This document shows positions 16,265-26,406 of a stretch of 64,000 nt of DNA, in pieces. Below the pieces are notes generated by a model. It was not told the DNA's origin. It worked only from the letters and a program-made list of their open reading frames with translations, and did not search any database. The stretch covers positions 1 to 64,000 of the forward strand of contig NZ_PPTH01000015.1 of assembly GCF_002954225.1 (NCBI RefSeq). The letters run 5' to 3'. A program made the translations under genes and the position numbers. The stretch is from Arthrobacter ruber (GTDB lineage Bacteria > Actinomycetota > Actinomycetes > Actinomycetales > Micrococcaceae). Every line of letters begins with the position of its first letter. Position 1 is the stretch's first letter.

Positions 16265-17041
16265 CTAGGCGTTCGCTGCTGCGCGGCGGCGGACGGCGAA
16301 GGTGCCGCCGGCTGCTGCGGCGAGGACGAGCCCGCCGCCGAGGGCGATCATGCCCGTGGAGGAGGAGGACTCGGTGGCCACACCGGTGTCCGCTCCGCCG
16401 GAGGGCATGGCGCCCATCTGGGTCTTCACGAGCGTGCCGCACAGTGCGGGCGAGGTGGCGCCGAGGGGCAGCTCGGGAGCGATCTCGGAGGGGCTGCTGA
16501 AGACCTCGGTGGAGACGCCCGCGGTCGCGGGATCCAGGCCGTGCACGACGACGACGGCGACGCCGTCCTCGAGTGACTTCTGGGTCGCGGCGTCGAGAGT
16601 GATGGTGCGCTGGACGGAGTAGGTGCCGCCCTGGCCGCCGAGCTGCAGGTTGAGGCCCTCAGCAGGGGTGGTGGCGCCGGAGGTGGTGAGGGTGGTCTGG
16701 ATGGCACCGTAGCCCGGTACGCCCTCGGCGACGTTGACGATGCCGTCGCCATTGGCGTCGTCGGCCGGAGTGGGGCACTTGCCGGCCGCTCCGCCGTGGA
16801 TGTGCTGGACATGCGGGTACGGCGCGTCCATGAAGGTCTGCGCGAGGCCGGACACCTGCAGGTTGACGGTGGCCTGGTTACCGACGACGTCGACGGTGAT
16901 GCTGCCGGTGCCCGTGGTGCCGTTGAGCTGGCCCAGCGTGGACGAGTAGCTGGCGTCGGCCGCCGTTGCGGGGGCTCCCGCCATGGCGACGGCGCCGAGT
17001 GCGAGGGCGGGTACTGCCAGGAGACGCATCTTCTTGTTCAT
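16265..17041 (-). CDS. CHRD-domain surface protein with C-terminal anchor
   Basis: A protein of 258 aa. The signal peptide ends near APATAA. A CHRD-like domain follows (VQHIHGGAAGKC and VVVVHGLDP). The C-terminus has a GGADTG segment, a hydrophobic helix and RRR, a sorting-signal-like tail without a canonical LPXTG. The ATG at 17041 has GGAGG 8 nt upstream. It lies directly upstream of the class F sortase in one operon, the usual enzyme-substrate pairing. The function of CHRD domains in bacteria is not established. Confidence 0.82.
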   Translation of the reverse strand: MNKKMRLLAVPALALGAVAMAGAPATAADASYSSTLGQLNGTTGTGSITVDVVGNQATVNLQVSGLAQTFMDAPYPHVQHIHGGAAGKCPTPADDANGDGIVNVAEGVPGYGAIQTTLTTSGATTPAEGLNLQLGGQGGTYSVQRTITLDAATQKSLEDGVAVVVVHGLDPATAGVSTEVFSSPSEIAPELPLGATSPALCGTLVKTQMGAMPSGGADTGVATESSSSTGMIALGGGLVLAAAAGGTFAVRRRAAANA

Positions 17042-17212
17042 GGGGTGATTCCTCCGTAGTGCGAGTGAGGCGCACCGTGGGGCGCGCGTACCTGTTCTTC
17101 GGCGTGATCTGCGTTACGGATGGGAGATCTGGGGAAAGTCTTCGAGAAGGCTGACAGTTCGCCCGCGGTGGAAGGCGCCGGGGCGGAACGGGCCATGGGG
17201 AAGAATGATGGC

Positions 17213-17701
17213 ATGCAGTCACTAGGGAGTAATGAACGGCCCGCGGGCCGGGGTCTGAGCATGCGCATGGGCAGTGCCGGTATGGCCGTCATGCTGGTCG
17301 TGTTCCTGGTCGCCGTGGTCTTCGCGGCGAACCAGAACGACGTCGTCGGCTGGCTGGTGGTGATCATCTCGCTCGGATGGCTCCTGATCTTCAGCTTCGT
17401 CGTCTTCAGTCTGCGCTCGGCAGCGCGCAAGGCCGCCGCCCGGCTGCAGGGACACGGTGCCTTCGGGGCGCCAGGCCAGTCCACGGCGGGCCCGACCGCC
17501 ACCGACCGTGCACGGGATCTGAAGCTCGACCACAGCTTCAAGATCGTGCAGGTGCAGGTGGGCGTGGTCCGCGACTACCTGGGCAAGGACGAGGGGATGG
17601 TGGAGCGAGCGCTCGAAACGATCGAGATCACCTCGCACAACGCCCGCTCCATGATGAAGGGCTCGAGCGAGGGCCCCGTCGAGGGCACCGTCGTCGAGTG
17701 A
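17213..17701 (+). CDS. two-helix membrane protein of unknown function
   Basis: A protein of 162 aa. Two transmembrane helices lie in the first half (GMAVMLVVFLVAVVFAA and GWLVVIISLGWLLIFSFVV). A cytoplasmic basic stretch follows, then a soluble tail with a likely amphipathic helix (GMVERALETIEITSHNAR). No family is recognised. The ATG at 17213 is preceded by GGGGAAG. It stands alone between the divergent CHRD operon and xth. GC-rich codon use matches neighbours, supporting a real gene. Confidence 0.72.
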   Translation: MQSLGSNERPAGRGLSMRMGSAGMAVMLVVFLVAVVFAANQNDVVGWLVVIISLGWLLIFSFVVFSLRSAARKAAARLQGHGAFGAPGQSTAGPTATDRARDLKLDHSFKIVQVQVGVVRDYLGKDEGMVERALETIEITSHNARSMMKGSSEGPVEGTVVE

Positions 17702-17740
17702 GGGCCGTCCCACCGGCCGCACCTCGGGCGGCCCGCGGGG

Positions 17741-17746
17741 TAAGGT
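17741..17746 (+). promoter_or_regulatory. -10 box giving a leaderless xth transcript
   Basis: TAAGGT ends 7 nt before the GTG at 17754, so the transcript should start at the initiation codon. No Shine-Dalgarno is seen there. Confidence 0.5.
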
Positions 17747-17749
17747 TGA

Positions 17750-19651
<1,902 letters not shown>

Positions 19652-19654
19652 CCC

Positions 19655-20254
19655 ATGGACGCTTCGACCGGCCGGCCCCGAGGAGCGGTGACAGCCCTGA
19701 CCCGTTCGCGCCCGAGCGGCAGCAGCGTGGGCGTCACCATCCCCATCCCCGAGCCCCTCGCCGGCGATCTCGAGGCGTGGCGCGCCTCCTTCGGTGATCC
19801 CATGGCCGCCGTGGTGCCACCCCATATCACCCTCATCACGACGACGCCGGCCACCGACTGGGACGACACCATCGACCACGTGCGCGCGGTGGCGCGCCGG
19901 CAGCACCCCTTCACGGTGACCCTGCGCGGCACGGGCTCCTTCCGGCCGGTGTCGCCCGTGGTGTTCCTGAAGCTCGCTCAGGGCTTCGACGAATGCGTGG
20001 AGTTGCACGAGAGGCTCCAGGCCGGTCCCCTCGACCGTGATCTCGAGTTCCCCTTCCACCCGCACGTGACCGTCGCGCATGATGTGTCCGAGGCGGGCAT
20101 GGACGCGGCGGGCGAGCTGCTGGGGGGCTTCGAGGCCTCCTTCGAGGTGCGGTCGATGGGACTCTACGAGCACGTGCCGTCCGGGCTGTGGAAACTGAGG
20201 GAGGACCTGCGCTTTGGCGAGGACGCTGACAGCTCCGAAGCCGCCGCGGGTTGA
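19655..20254 (+). CDS. 2'-5' RNA ligase / cyclic phosphodiesterase-like protein
   Basis: A protein of 199 aa of the 2H phosphoesterase superfamily. The two catalytic H-x-T/S motifs are present as PHITLI and PHVTVA, about 90 residues apart. Members open 2',3'-cyclic phosphates or form 2'-5' RNA bonds; the physiological RNA target is unknown. The ATG lies 3 nt after the trpS stop. The 3' end overlaps the next gene by 41 bp, so the three genes are co-expressed. Confidence 0.82.
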   Translation: MDASTGRPRGAVTALTRSRPSGSSVGVTIPIPEPLAGDLEAWRASFGDPMAAVVPPHITLITTTPATDWDDTIDHVRAVARRQHPFTVTLRGTGSFRPVSPVVFLKLAQGFDECVELHERLQAGPLDRDLEFPFHPHVTVAHDVSEAGMDAAGELLGGFEASFEVRSMGLYEHVPSGLWKLREDLRFGEDADSSEAAAG

Positions 20255-21320
20255 CCAGCCGTCGCCGGTCAGCCTGCCCGATCTGCAGCGGCGGGCCATC
20301 GACGCGCAGGTCAAGGTCGGTCGGCTGACCCGCTCCGGGAGCGGCGGCACCGAGCTCCTGCTCGCGCGGGTGGACCTCGCACTGTGCCGCTTCTTCACGT
20401 TGCGGCCCGTGCGGGTGGTCCTGCTGTACAACGAGCGGCGCGGCCCACTGATGGCGGCCGGACTGGCGTACCGCCTCTTCTTCGCGATCGCTGCGCTGCT
20501 GGTGGTCGCGTTCGCCGCCCTCGGGATCGTGATCGCCGGCGACGAGGCCCTGCGCACGATCGCTGTCGACGCCCTCGACAGGGCGGTACCCGGACTGATC
20601 GGGGAGGAGGGCGGCGAGGGCGGCTTGGTGACCGCCAGGAGGCTCTTCGAGGCCACCAGCGGACTGGGCTGGACGATCGTCGTGTCCTCGGCGGTGATGC
20701 TCGTGACCGCCCTGGGCTGGATCGGCGGGATGCGTCAGGCCATGCGCGGCATCTTCGCCCTGGAGCCCGTCGCGGTCCACCCCGTGGTGCTCTGGGTGAA
20801 GGATCTCGGCACGCTCGCGCTGCTCGGGGTCATCATGCTCGTGACCACCGCGCTTGGGGTCATCGCCAACAACACCGTCGGCGCCCTCCTCGCCGTCCTG
20901 CGGCTGAACGCGGCAACCCAGATCCTGACCCAGGCTGCAGGCTTCGCGGTGATGATCCTCCTGGACATCCTCGTGGCCGTGGTCCTGTTCCGCTCCGCGT
21001 CGGCCATCGAGATGCCCCGGCGGGTCCTGATCCAGGGTGCGTTCATCGCGGGGCTCGGCACCACCCTGCTGCGGACCTTCTCGGCGCAGATCCTGGCCGG
21101 CTTCGGCAACAACCCGCTCCTGCTGTCCTTCGCGGTGATCCTCGCGCTGTTCATCTGGTTCTTCCTGCTCAGCCAGGTCTACCTGCTCGCGACCGCCTGG
21201 TGCGCCATCGGCTCGGCGGACGCGGGTGTGGCCTCCGACCGGGAGCTGCAGGCCAAGGCGGGAACGCTGTGGCAGCGCAGCCGCCGCAAGATCCGGGCCC
21301 AGAGGACCAACGGGTCCTGA
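20214..21320 (+). CDS. YihY/virulence factor BrkB family membrane protein
   Basis: A protein of 368 aa with six membrane segments after a soluble N-terminus of about 70 residues. It shows the family pattern of a Gly-rich first helix (ERRGPLMAAGLAYRLFFAIAA is split by this motif region) and later LILALFIWFF-like helices. Despite the old name ribonuclease BN, these are membrane proteins of unknown function. The TTG start at 20214 has GGGAGG about 8 nt upstream and overlaps the preceding gene by 41 bp. Strong terminator after it. Confidence 0.83.
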   Translation: MARTLTAPKPPRVDQPSPVSLPDLQRRAIDAQVKVGRLTRSGSGGTELLLARVDLALCRFFTLRPVRVVLLYNERRGPLMAAGLAYRLFFAIAALLVVAFAALGIVIAGDEALRTIAVDALDRAVPGLIGEEGGEGGLVTARRLFEATSGLGWTIVVSSAVMLVTALGWIGGMRQAMRGIFALEPVAVHPVVLWVKDLGTLALLGVIMLVTTALGVIANNTVGALLAVLRLNAATQILTQAAGFAVMILLDILVAVVLFRSASAIEMPRRVLIQGAFIAGLGTTLLRTFSAQILAGFGNNPLLLSFAVILALFIWFFLLSQVYLLATAWCAIGSADAGVASDRELQAKAGTLWQRSRRKIRAQRTNGS

Positions 21321-21364
21321 ACCGCCGGTGCTGATCGGGCCACGTCGCACGTGTTGCCTGAACG

Positions 21365-21402
21365 CGAGGAAGGGCGGCCCCCAGGGGGGCCGCCCTTCCT
21401 CG
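21365..21402. terminator. bidirectional terminator between YihY gene and sdhB
   Basis: A perfect inverted repeat with a stem of about 16 bp (arms CGAGGAAGGGCGGCCC and its complement) and a short loop lies in the 118-bp gap between two convergent genes. It can serve both strands. Confidence 0.88.
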
Positions 21403-21438
21403 TGCCGGTGTCACCGGCGGTGGTTCGTCGGCGCCGGC

Positions 21439-22224
21439 TCAGACCTTGCGGGTCAGGATGGCCTGCTTGACCTCGGAGATGGCCTTCGTGACCTGGATGC
21501 CACGGGGGCATGCCTCCGAGCAGTTGAAGGTGGTGCGGCAGCGCCACACACCTTCCTTGTCGTTGAGGATCTCGAGGCGCATGTCGCCGGCATCGTCGCG
21601 CGAGTCGAAGATGAAGCGGTGTGCGTTCACGATCGCGGCCGGGCCGAAGTACTGGCCGTCGGTCCAGAACACGGGGCAGGAGGACGTGCACGCCGCGCAC
21701 AGGATGCACTTGGTGGTGTCGTCGTAGCGATCGCGCTCCTCGGCCGACTGCAGGCGCTCCTTCGCGGGCTCGTGACCCTTGCTGATCAGGAACGGCATGA
21801 TCTCGCGGTACGACTGGAAGAACGGCTCCATGTCGACGATCAGGTCCTTCTCCACCGGCAGGCCCTTGATGGGCTCCACGAGGATGGGCTTGGACGTGTC
21901 GAGGTCCTTGAGCAGCGTCTTGCAGGCCAGGCGGTTGCGGCCGTTGATGCGCATCGCATCGGAGCCGCACACACCGTGGGCGCAGGACCGCCGGAAGGAC
22001 ACCGAGCCGTCATGCTCCCACTTGACCTTGTGCAGGGCGTCCAGCACGCGGTCCGTGCCGTACATGGTCAGCTGCCACTCGTCCCAGTGGGCCTCGTCCG
22101 AGACCTCCGGGTTGTAGCGCCGTACCTTGAGGGTGACGTCGAAGGTGGGGATCTCCCCGCCGGCGACGTCCTTGCTGAGCTCGACCTTGGAGGCCGGCTC
22201 CTTCTCCATCGTTTCGGTGCTCAT
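21439..22224 (-). CDS. sdhB: succinate dehydrogenase iron-sulfur subunit
   Basis: A protein of 261 aa. The [2Fe-2S] site has the C-A-H-G-V-C-G motif. The other clusters are bound by CILCAACTSSCPVFW and CRTTFNCSEACPRGI. It passes electrons from SdhA to the membrane quinone site. Its ATG overlaps the sdhA stop by one base (TGATG), so translation is coupled. Last gene of sdhCDAB, with a strong terminator downstream. Confidence 0.95.
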   Translation of the reverse strand: MSTETMEKEPASKVELSKDVAGGEIPTFDVTLKVRRYNPEVSDEAHWDEWQLTMYGTDRVLDALHKVKWEHDGSVSFRRSCAHGVCGSDAMRINGRNRLACKTLLKDLDTSKPILVEPIKGLPVEKDLIVDMEPFFQSYREIMPFLISKGHEPAKERLQSAEERDRYDDTTKCILCAACTSSCPVFWTDGQYFGPAAIVNAHRFIFDSRDDAGDMRLEILNDKEGVWRCRTTFNCSEACPRGIQVTKAISEVKQAILTRKV

Positions 22225-24002
22225 CAGTACTTACGCTCCATGGGCTGGTATCGGGTGAAGATAACCGGTTTGGTCTCAAGGCGGACGCCGCTCGTCAGGG
22301 TGGCGCTCGGGTCCTTGTAGGCCATGGAATGGGTCATGAAATTCTCGTCGTCCCGCTCAGGATAGTCCTCGCGGAAGTGCCCCCCGCGGGATTCCTTGCG
22401 GTGCAGGGCCGCCGCGGTCATGACCTTCGCCATGTCGAGGAGGAACCCGAGCTCCACGGCCTCGAGCAGGTCGAGGTTGAACCGCTTGCCCTTGTCCTGC
22501 ACGGTGATGCGCGTGTACCGCTCCTCGAGCGTATCGATCACGCGCAGTGCCTCGAGCAGGGTCTCCTCCGTGCGGAACACCTGGACATTCGCGTCCATGA
22601 TGTCCTGCAGTTCCTTGCGGATCAGCGCCACGCGCTCCCCGCCCTCTGAGCTGCGGGCCCGGTTGAGCAGTTCCTCGGTCTCCAGCGTGGGGTTCTCGGG
22701 GATCTCCACGAAGTCCGCGGTCAGGGCGTACTCCGCGGCGGCGAGGCCCGCCCGCTTGCCGAAGACGTTGATGTCGAGCAGCGAGTTGGTCCCCAGGCGG
22801 TTCGAGCCGTGGACCGAGACGCATGCGACCTCGCCGGCCGCGTACAGGCCGGGCACCACGGTGTCGTTGTCCGCCAGCACCTCGGCCTCGATGTTGGTCG
22901 GGATGCCGCCCATGGCGTAGTGGGCCGTGGGGAAGACGGGCACCGGCTCCGTGTAGGGCTCCACGCCGAGGTAGGTGCGGGCGAACTCGGTGATGTCCGG
23001 GAGCTTCGCGTCGATGTGCGCGGGCTCGAGGTGCGTGAGGTCGAGCAGGACGTAGTCCTTGTTCGGGCCGGCGCCGCGGCCCTCGCGCACCTCGTTCGCC
23101 ATGGACCGCGCCACGATGTCGCGGGGGGCGAGGTCCTTGATGGTGGGGGCGTAGCGCTCCATGAAGCGCTCACCCTCCGAGTTGCGGAGGATGGCACCCT
23201 CACCGCGGGCTGCCTCGGACAGGAGGATCCCGAGGCCGGCGAGGCCGGTCGGGTGGAACTGGAAGAATTCCATGTCCTCGAGGGGGATCCCGCGGCGGAA
23301 GGCGATGCCCATGCCGTCGCCGGTCAGCGTGTGGGCGTTCGACGTCGTCTTGTAGACCTTGCCGACACCACCGGAGGCGAAGACGACCGACTTCGCCTGG
23401 AAGACGTGCAGCTCTCCCGAGGCGAGGTCGTAGGAGACGACGCCGGCGACGCGCTTCTGGATGCGGGTCTCGCCGTCGACGATGACCTGCTCGTCGACCA
23501 TGAGCAGGTCCAGCACGTAGTACTCGTTGTAGAACTCGACGTTGTGTTTGACGCAGTTCTGGTAGAGCGTCTGGAGGATCATGTGCCCGGTGCGGTCGGC
23601 CGCGTAGCACGAGCGGCGCACGGGCGCCTTGCCGTGGTCACGGGTGTGGCCGCCGAAGCGTCGCTGGTCGATGCGTCCCTCGGGCGTGCGGTTGAACGGC
23701 AGGCCCATCTTCTCGAGATCGAGGACCGCCTCGATGGCCTCCTTCGCCATGACCTCGGCGGCGTCCTGGTCGACGAGGTAGTCACCGCCCTTGACGGTGT
23801 CGAACGTGTGCCACTCCCAGTTGTCCTCCTCCACGTTGGCGAGTGCTGCGCACATGCCTCCCTGCGCGGCCCCCGTGTGGGAGCGCGTGGGGTAGAGCTT
23901 CGTCAGGACGGCGGTGCGGGCGCGCTGCCCGGACTCGATGGCTGCGCGCATCCCCGCGCCGCCGGCGCCGACGATGACGACGTCGTACTTGTGGACCTGC
24001 AT
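22224..24002 (-). CDS. sdhA: succinate dehydrogenase flavoprotein subunit
   Basis: A protein of 592 aa. The FAD fold is at the start (VVIVGAGGAGMRAA). The flavin-linking histidine is in TRSHTGAAQGG, and the catalytic region HPTGLAGLGIL and the Arg in GSNRLGTNSLLD are intact. It oxidises succinate to fumarate in the TCA cycle. The ATG at 24002 matches the family N-terminus (MQVHKYD); the frame is open 12 codons upstream but lacks a sensible start. It is followed without gap by sdhB and preceded by sdhD after 100 bp. Confidence 0.95.
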   Translation of the reverse strand: MQVHKYDVVIVGAGGAGMRAAIESGQRARTAVLTKLYPTRSHTGAAQGGMCAALANVEEDNWEWHTFDTVKGGDYLVDQDAAEVMAKEAIEAVLDLEKMGLPFNRTPEGRIDQRRFGGHTRDHGKAPVRRSCYAADRTGHMILQTLYQNCVKHNVEFYNEYYVLDLLMVDEQVIVDGETRIQKRVAGVVSYDLASGELHVFQAKSVVFASGGVGKVYKTTSNAHTLTGDGMGIAFRRGIPLEDMEFFQFHPTGLAGLGILLSEAARGEGAILRNSEGERFMERYAPTIKDLAPRDIVARSMANEVREGRGAGPNKDYVLLDLTHLEPAHIDAKLPDITEFARTYLGVEPYTEPVPVFPTAHYAMGGIPTNIEAEVLADNDTVVPGLYAAGEVACVSVHGSNRLGTNSLLDINVFGKRAGLAAAEYALTADFVEIPENPTLETEELLNRARSSEGGERVALIRKELQDIMDANVQVFRTEETLLEALRVIDTLEERYTRITVQDKGKRFNLDLLEAVELGFLLDMAKVMTAAALHRKESRGGHFREDYPERDDENFMTHSMAYKDPSATLTSGVRLETKPVIFTRYQPMERKY

Positions 24003-24102
24003 GCTGGTCGCTCTTTCTGTTGAAACCGGTGGGTGCACGGGGCCTTCCGATGGGTCCGCCGTGCGGGGGCTGCCGGGGACCGGCAGGTACTACCGAGAAG
24101 GG

Positions 24103-24570
24103 TTACGGGGTGGGGCAGTAGTCCGCGACATGGGCCACGCCGTTGATCACGGGGCAGGGATCGAAGGTGAAGATCACGAGGGTGCCGAGGACCACGATGA
24201 CGACGGTCGCCGTGTAGAGCACGCCCTTGAGCCACATCCGCGTGCTGTTCTTGTCCGCGTAGTCGTTGATGATGACGCGGATGCCGTTGGTGCCGTGCAG
24301 CATGGCGAGCCACAGCATCGTGAGGTCCCAGATCTGCCAGAACGGACTGGCCCACTTGCCGGCGACGAAACCGAAATCGATGCCGCTGATGCCGTCGCCG
24401 GCCACGAGGTTCACGTAGAGGTGGACGAAGATCAGCACCACCAGGATGGCGCCGGAGATCCGCATGAACAGCCATGCGATCATCTCGAAGTTGCTGCGCG
24501 AGGTGGAGGAACGGGAGTAACCCGGTGCAACCCGTCCGGAACGGGGGGTTTCGATGATTGGGGTAGCCAT
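24103..24570 (-). CDS. sdhD: succinate dehydrogenase membrane anchor subunit
   Basis: A protein of 155 aa with three membrane helices (MRISGAILVVLIFVHLYVN, IWDLTMLWLAMLHGTNGIR, VIVVLGTLVIFTF). The histidines in VHLYVN and LHGTNG are positioned as heme ligands in such anchors. It binds quinone and heme b with SdhC. The start at 24570 lies 5 bp after sdhC. Confidence 0.9.
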   Translation of the reverse strand: MATPIIETPRSGRVAPGYSRSSTSRSNFEMIAWLFMRISGAILVVLIFVHLYVNLVAGDGISGIDFGFVAGKWASPFWQIWDLTMLWLAMLHGTNGIRVIINDYADKNSTRMWLKGVLYTATVVIVVLGTLVIFTFDPCPVINGVAHVADYCPTP

Positions 24571-24575
24571 GGGTA

Positions 24576-24971
24576 CTAGCCTCCGAAGACGTGCGAGAGA
24601 TGGCGGATCGAGAAGGCGATCATGACGACCGCCCAGAGGCCGACGACGCCCCAGAGCATCTGGCGGTGGTACTTGGGGCCCTTCTTCCAGAAGTCCACGA
24701 GGATCAGTCGGATGCCGTTGAAGGCATGGAAGACGATCGCGGCGACCAGTCCGAGTTCGCCGAGGCCCATGATCGGGTTCTTGTACGAGGCGATCACCGC
24801 GTCGTACGCCTCGGGGGACACCCGGACGAGCGACGTGTCCAGGACGTGGACGAGGAGGAAGAAGAAAATCACGACCCCCGTGATGCGGTGGGCCACCCAG
24901 GACCATTGGCCTTCACGGCCCCGGTAGAGGGTGCCCGCTGGTGTCAGCGACTTAGTCAGTGTCTTCGGCAT
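24576..24971 (-). CDS. sdhC: succinate dehydrogenase cytochrome b556 subunit
   Basis: A protein of 131 aa with three helices. The SdhC signature appears as SWVAHRITGVVIFFFLLVH, and a likely heme histidine in FHAFNGIRL. It is the first gene of the operon. The ATG at 24971 has GGGAGG 9 nt upstream. A well-spaced promoter lies about 85 bp further upstream. Confidence 0.92.
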   Translation of the reverse strand: MPKTLTKSLTPAGTLYRGREGQWSWVAHRITGVVIFFFLLVHVLDTSLVRVSPEAYDAVIASYKNPIMGLGELGLVAAIVFHAFNGIRLILVDFWKKGPKYHRQMLWGVVGLWAVVMIAFSIRHLSHVFGG

Positions 24972-25055
24972 TGAATGTACCTCCCTGCATCGCATGGGCG
25001 TTAGCGCGATATACGCAGGGATTACGCCGGTGCGACAGCACTCTTCAGTAACAAT

Positions 25056-25084
25056 AATCTAGGCCGGTGACACTCCTGGATCAA
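25056..25084 (-). promoter_or_regulatory. sdhCDAB promoter
   Basis: On the minus strand TTGATC (25079-25084) is followed after 17 bp by TAGATT (25056-25061), close to the consensus for the housekeeping sigma factor. The expected leader before sdhC is about 75-80 nt. Confidence 0.6.
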
Positions 25085-25160
25085 TTTAGGGCGGCCTTCC
25101 CTGTGACCTTGTTAACACCCGGGCCCGGCACGCGGTTCCGGGTGCTTCCCGGGTGTCGGT

Positions 25161-25166
25161 TACCGT
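25161..25166 (+). promoter_or_regulatory. -10 box giving a possible leaderless manC transcript
   Basis: TACCGT ends 7 nt before the ATG at 25174, and no Shine-Dalgarno precedes that codon. The hexamer matches the TAnnnT core of actinobacterial promoters. Confidence 0.4.
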
Positions 25167-25173
25167 GGACGTG

Positions 25174-26313
25174 ATGACTACCGAGAGGGCCGCTGCCCAG
25201 ACCCATGACAACGTGATGGACCGCTTCTACGGCGTGATCCCCGCGGGAGGTACCGGCACGCGCCTGTGGCCGCTCTCGCGTGCGGCCGCTCCGAAGTTCC
25301 TCCACGACCTGACCGGCTCCGGCAGCACCCTGATCCGTGCCACCTACGACCGCCTGCGGCCGCTCTGCGACGGACGCACCATGGTGGTCACCGGGATGGT
25401 GCACCGGCGGGCCGTGCTCGAACAGCTGCCCGAGATCGACGACGCGAACCTCGTGCTCGAGGCGGAGCCCAAGGACTCAGGGGCGGCGATCGGGCTGGCT
25501 GCGGCGATCCTGCACCAGAGGGACCCGGGCATCATCATGGGGTCCTTCGCGGCCGACCAGGTGATCGCGCCGGTGGAGGTCTTCCAGGACGCCGTGCGGG
25601 AGGCGATCCATACGGCGGCCCGCGGCTACATCGTCACGATCGGCATCAAGCCCACCCATGCCTCCACCGGCTTCGGCTACATCCGGGCCGGTGAGGCGCT
25701 CGGGACCGAGGGCGCACCCAGCGCGCGCGCGGTCATCGAGTTCGTGGAGAAGCCCTCGCAGGAGGTCGCCGACGGCTACATCGGGAGCGGCAACTACTCG
25801 TGGAACGCCGGCATGTTCGTGGCGCCGGTCGACCTCATGCTCAAGCACCTGTCCGCGAACGAGCCGGAGCTGTACGCGGGCCTCATGGAGATCGCCGAGG
25901 CCTGGGACACGCCCCAGCGCGTCGAGGTGGCCCGCCGGGTCTGGCCGACGCTGCCGAAGATCGCCATCGACTACGCCGTGGCGGAGCCGGCCGCCGCCGC
26001 GGGCGACGTCGCCATGATCCCGGGCGAGTTCAGCTGGGACGACGTCGGGGACTTCGCCGCGATCGGTCGCCTGAACCCCGCCGAGGAGAACAGCGAGCTC
26101 ACCGTGATGGGGGAGGGCGCGCGCGTCTTCTCCGAGAACGCCTCCGGCATCGTGGTGTCCGACACCAAGCGCGTGATCGCGCTCATCGGGATCGACGACG
26201 TCGTCATCGTCGACACCCCCGACGCCCTGCTCGTCACCACGAAGGAGCACGCGCAGGAGGTCAAGAAGGCCGTGGAGCGGCTGCGCGCCAGCGGGGACAC
26301 CGACGTCCTGTGA
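25174..26313 (+). CDS. manC: mannose-1-phosphate guanylyltransferase
   Basis: A protein of 379 aa. It shows the nucleotidyltransferase signature PAGGTGTRLWPLSR, FVEKPSQEVAD, and YSWNAGMFVAP typical of ManC/ManB-type GDP-mannose pyrophosphorylases. No C-terminal isomerase domain is present. It makes GDP-mannose from GTP and mannose-1-phosphate for glycans and lipoglycans. Alternative starts are a GTG at 25153 and an ATG at 25216; 25174 is chosen for the -10 box at leaderless distance. Divergent from sdhC. Confidence 0.88.
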   Translation: MTTERAAAQTHDNVMDRFYGVIPAGGTGTRLWPLSRAAAPKFLHDLTGSGSTLIRATYDRLRPLCDGRTMVVTGMVHRRAVLEQLPEIDDANLVLEAEPKDSGAAIGLAAAILHQRDPGIIMGSFAADQVIAPVEVFQDAVREAIHTAARGYIVTIGIKPTHASTGFGYIRAGEALGTEGAPSARAVIEFVEKPSQEVADGYIGSGNYSWNAGMFVAPVDLMLKHLSANEPELYAGLMEIAEAWDTPQRVEVARRVWPTLPKIAIDYAVAEPAAAAGDVAMIPGEFSWDDVGDFAAIGRLNPAEENSELTVMGEGARVFSENASGIVVSDTKRVIALIGIDDVVIVDTPDALLVTTKEHAQEVKKAVERLRASGDTDVL

Positions 26314-26394
26314 CCCCGGCGTCCTCCCGGGACGCCCATCTGTCGAACAGCCACGCTCGTGGGTCCCGTGTGGGGTCCGCGGGTCCCCGGTGGG

Positions 26395-26400
26395 TAGGCT
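26395..26400 (+). promoter_or_regulatory. -10 box giving a leaderless amidohydrolase transcript
   Basis: TAGGCT ends 6 nt before the GTG at 26407. A GAAGGA also lies there but touches the start codon, too close to work as a ribosome binding site. Confidence 0.5.
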
Positions 26401-26406
26401 GAAGGA

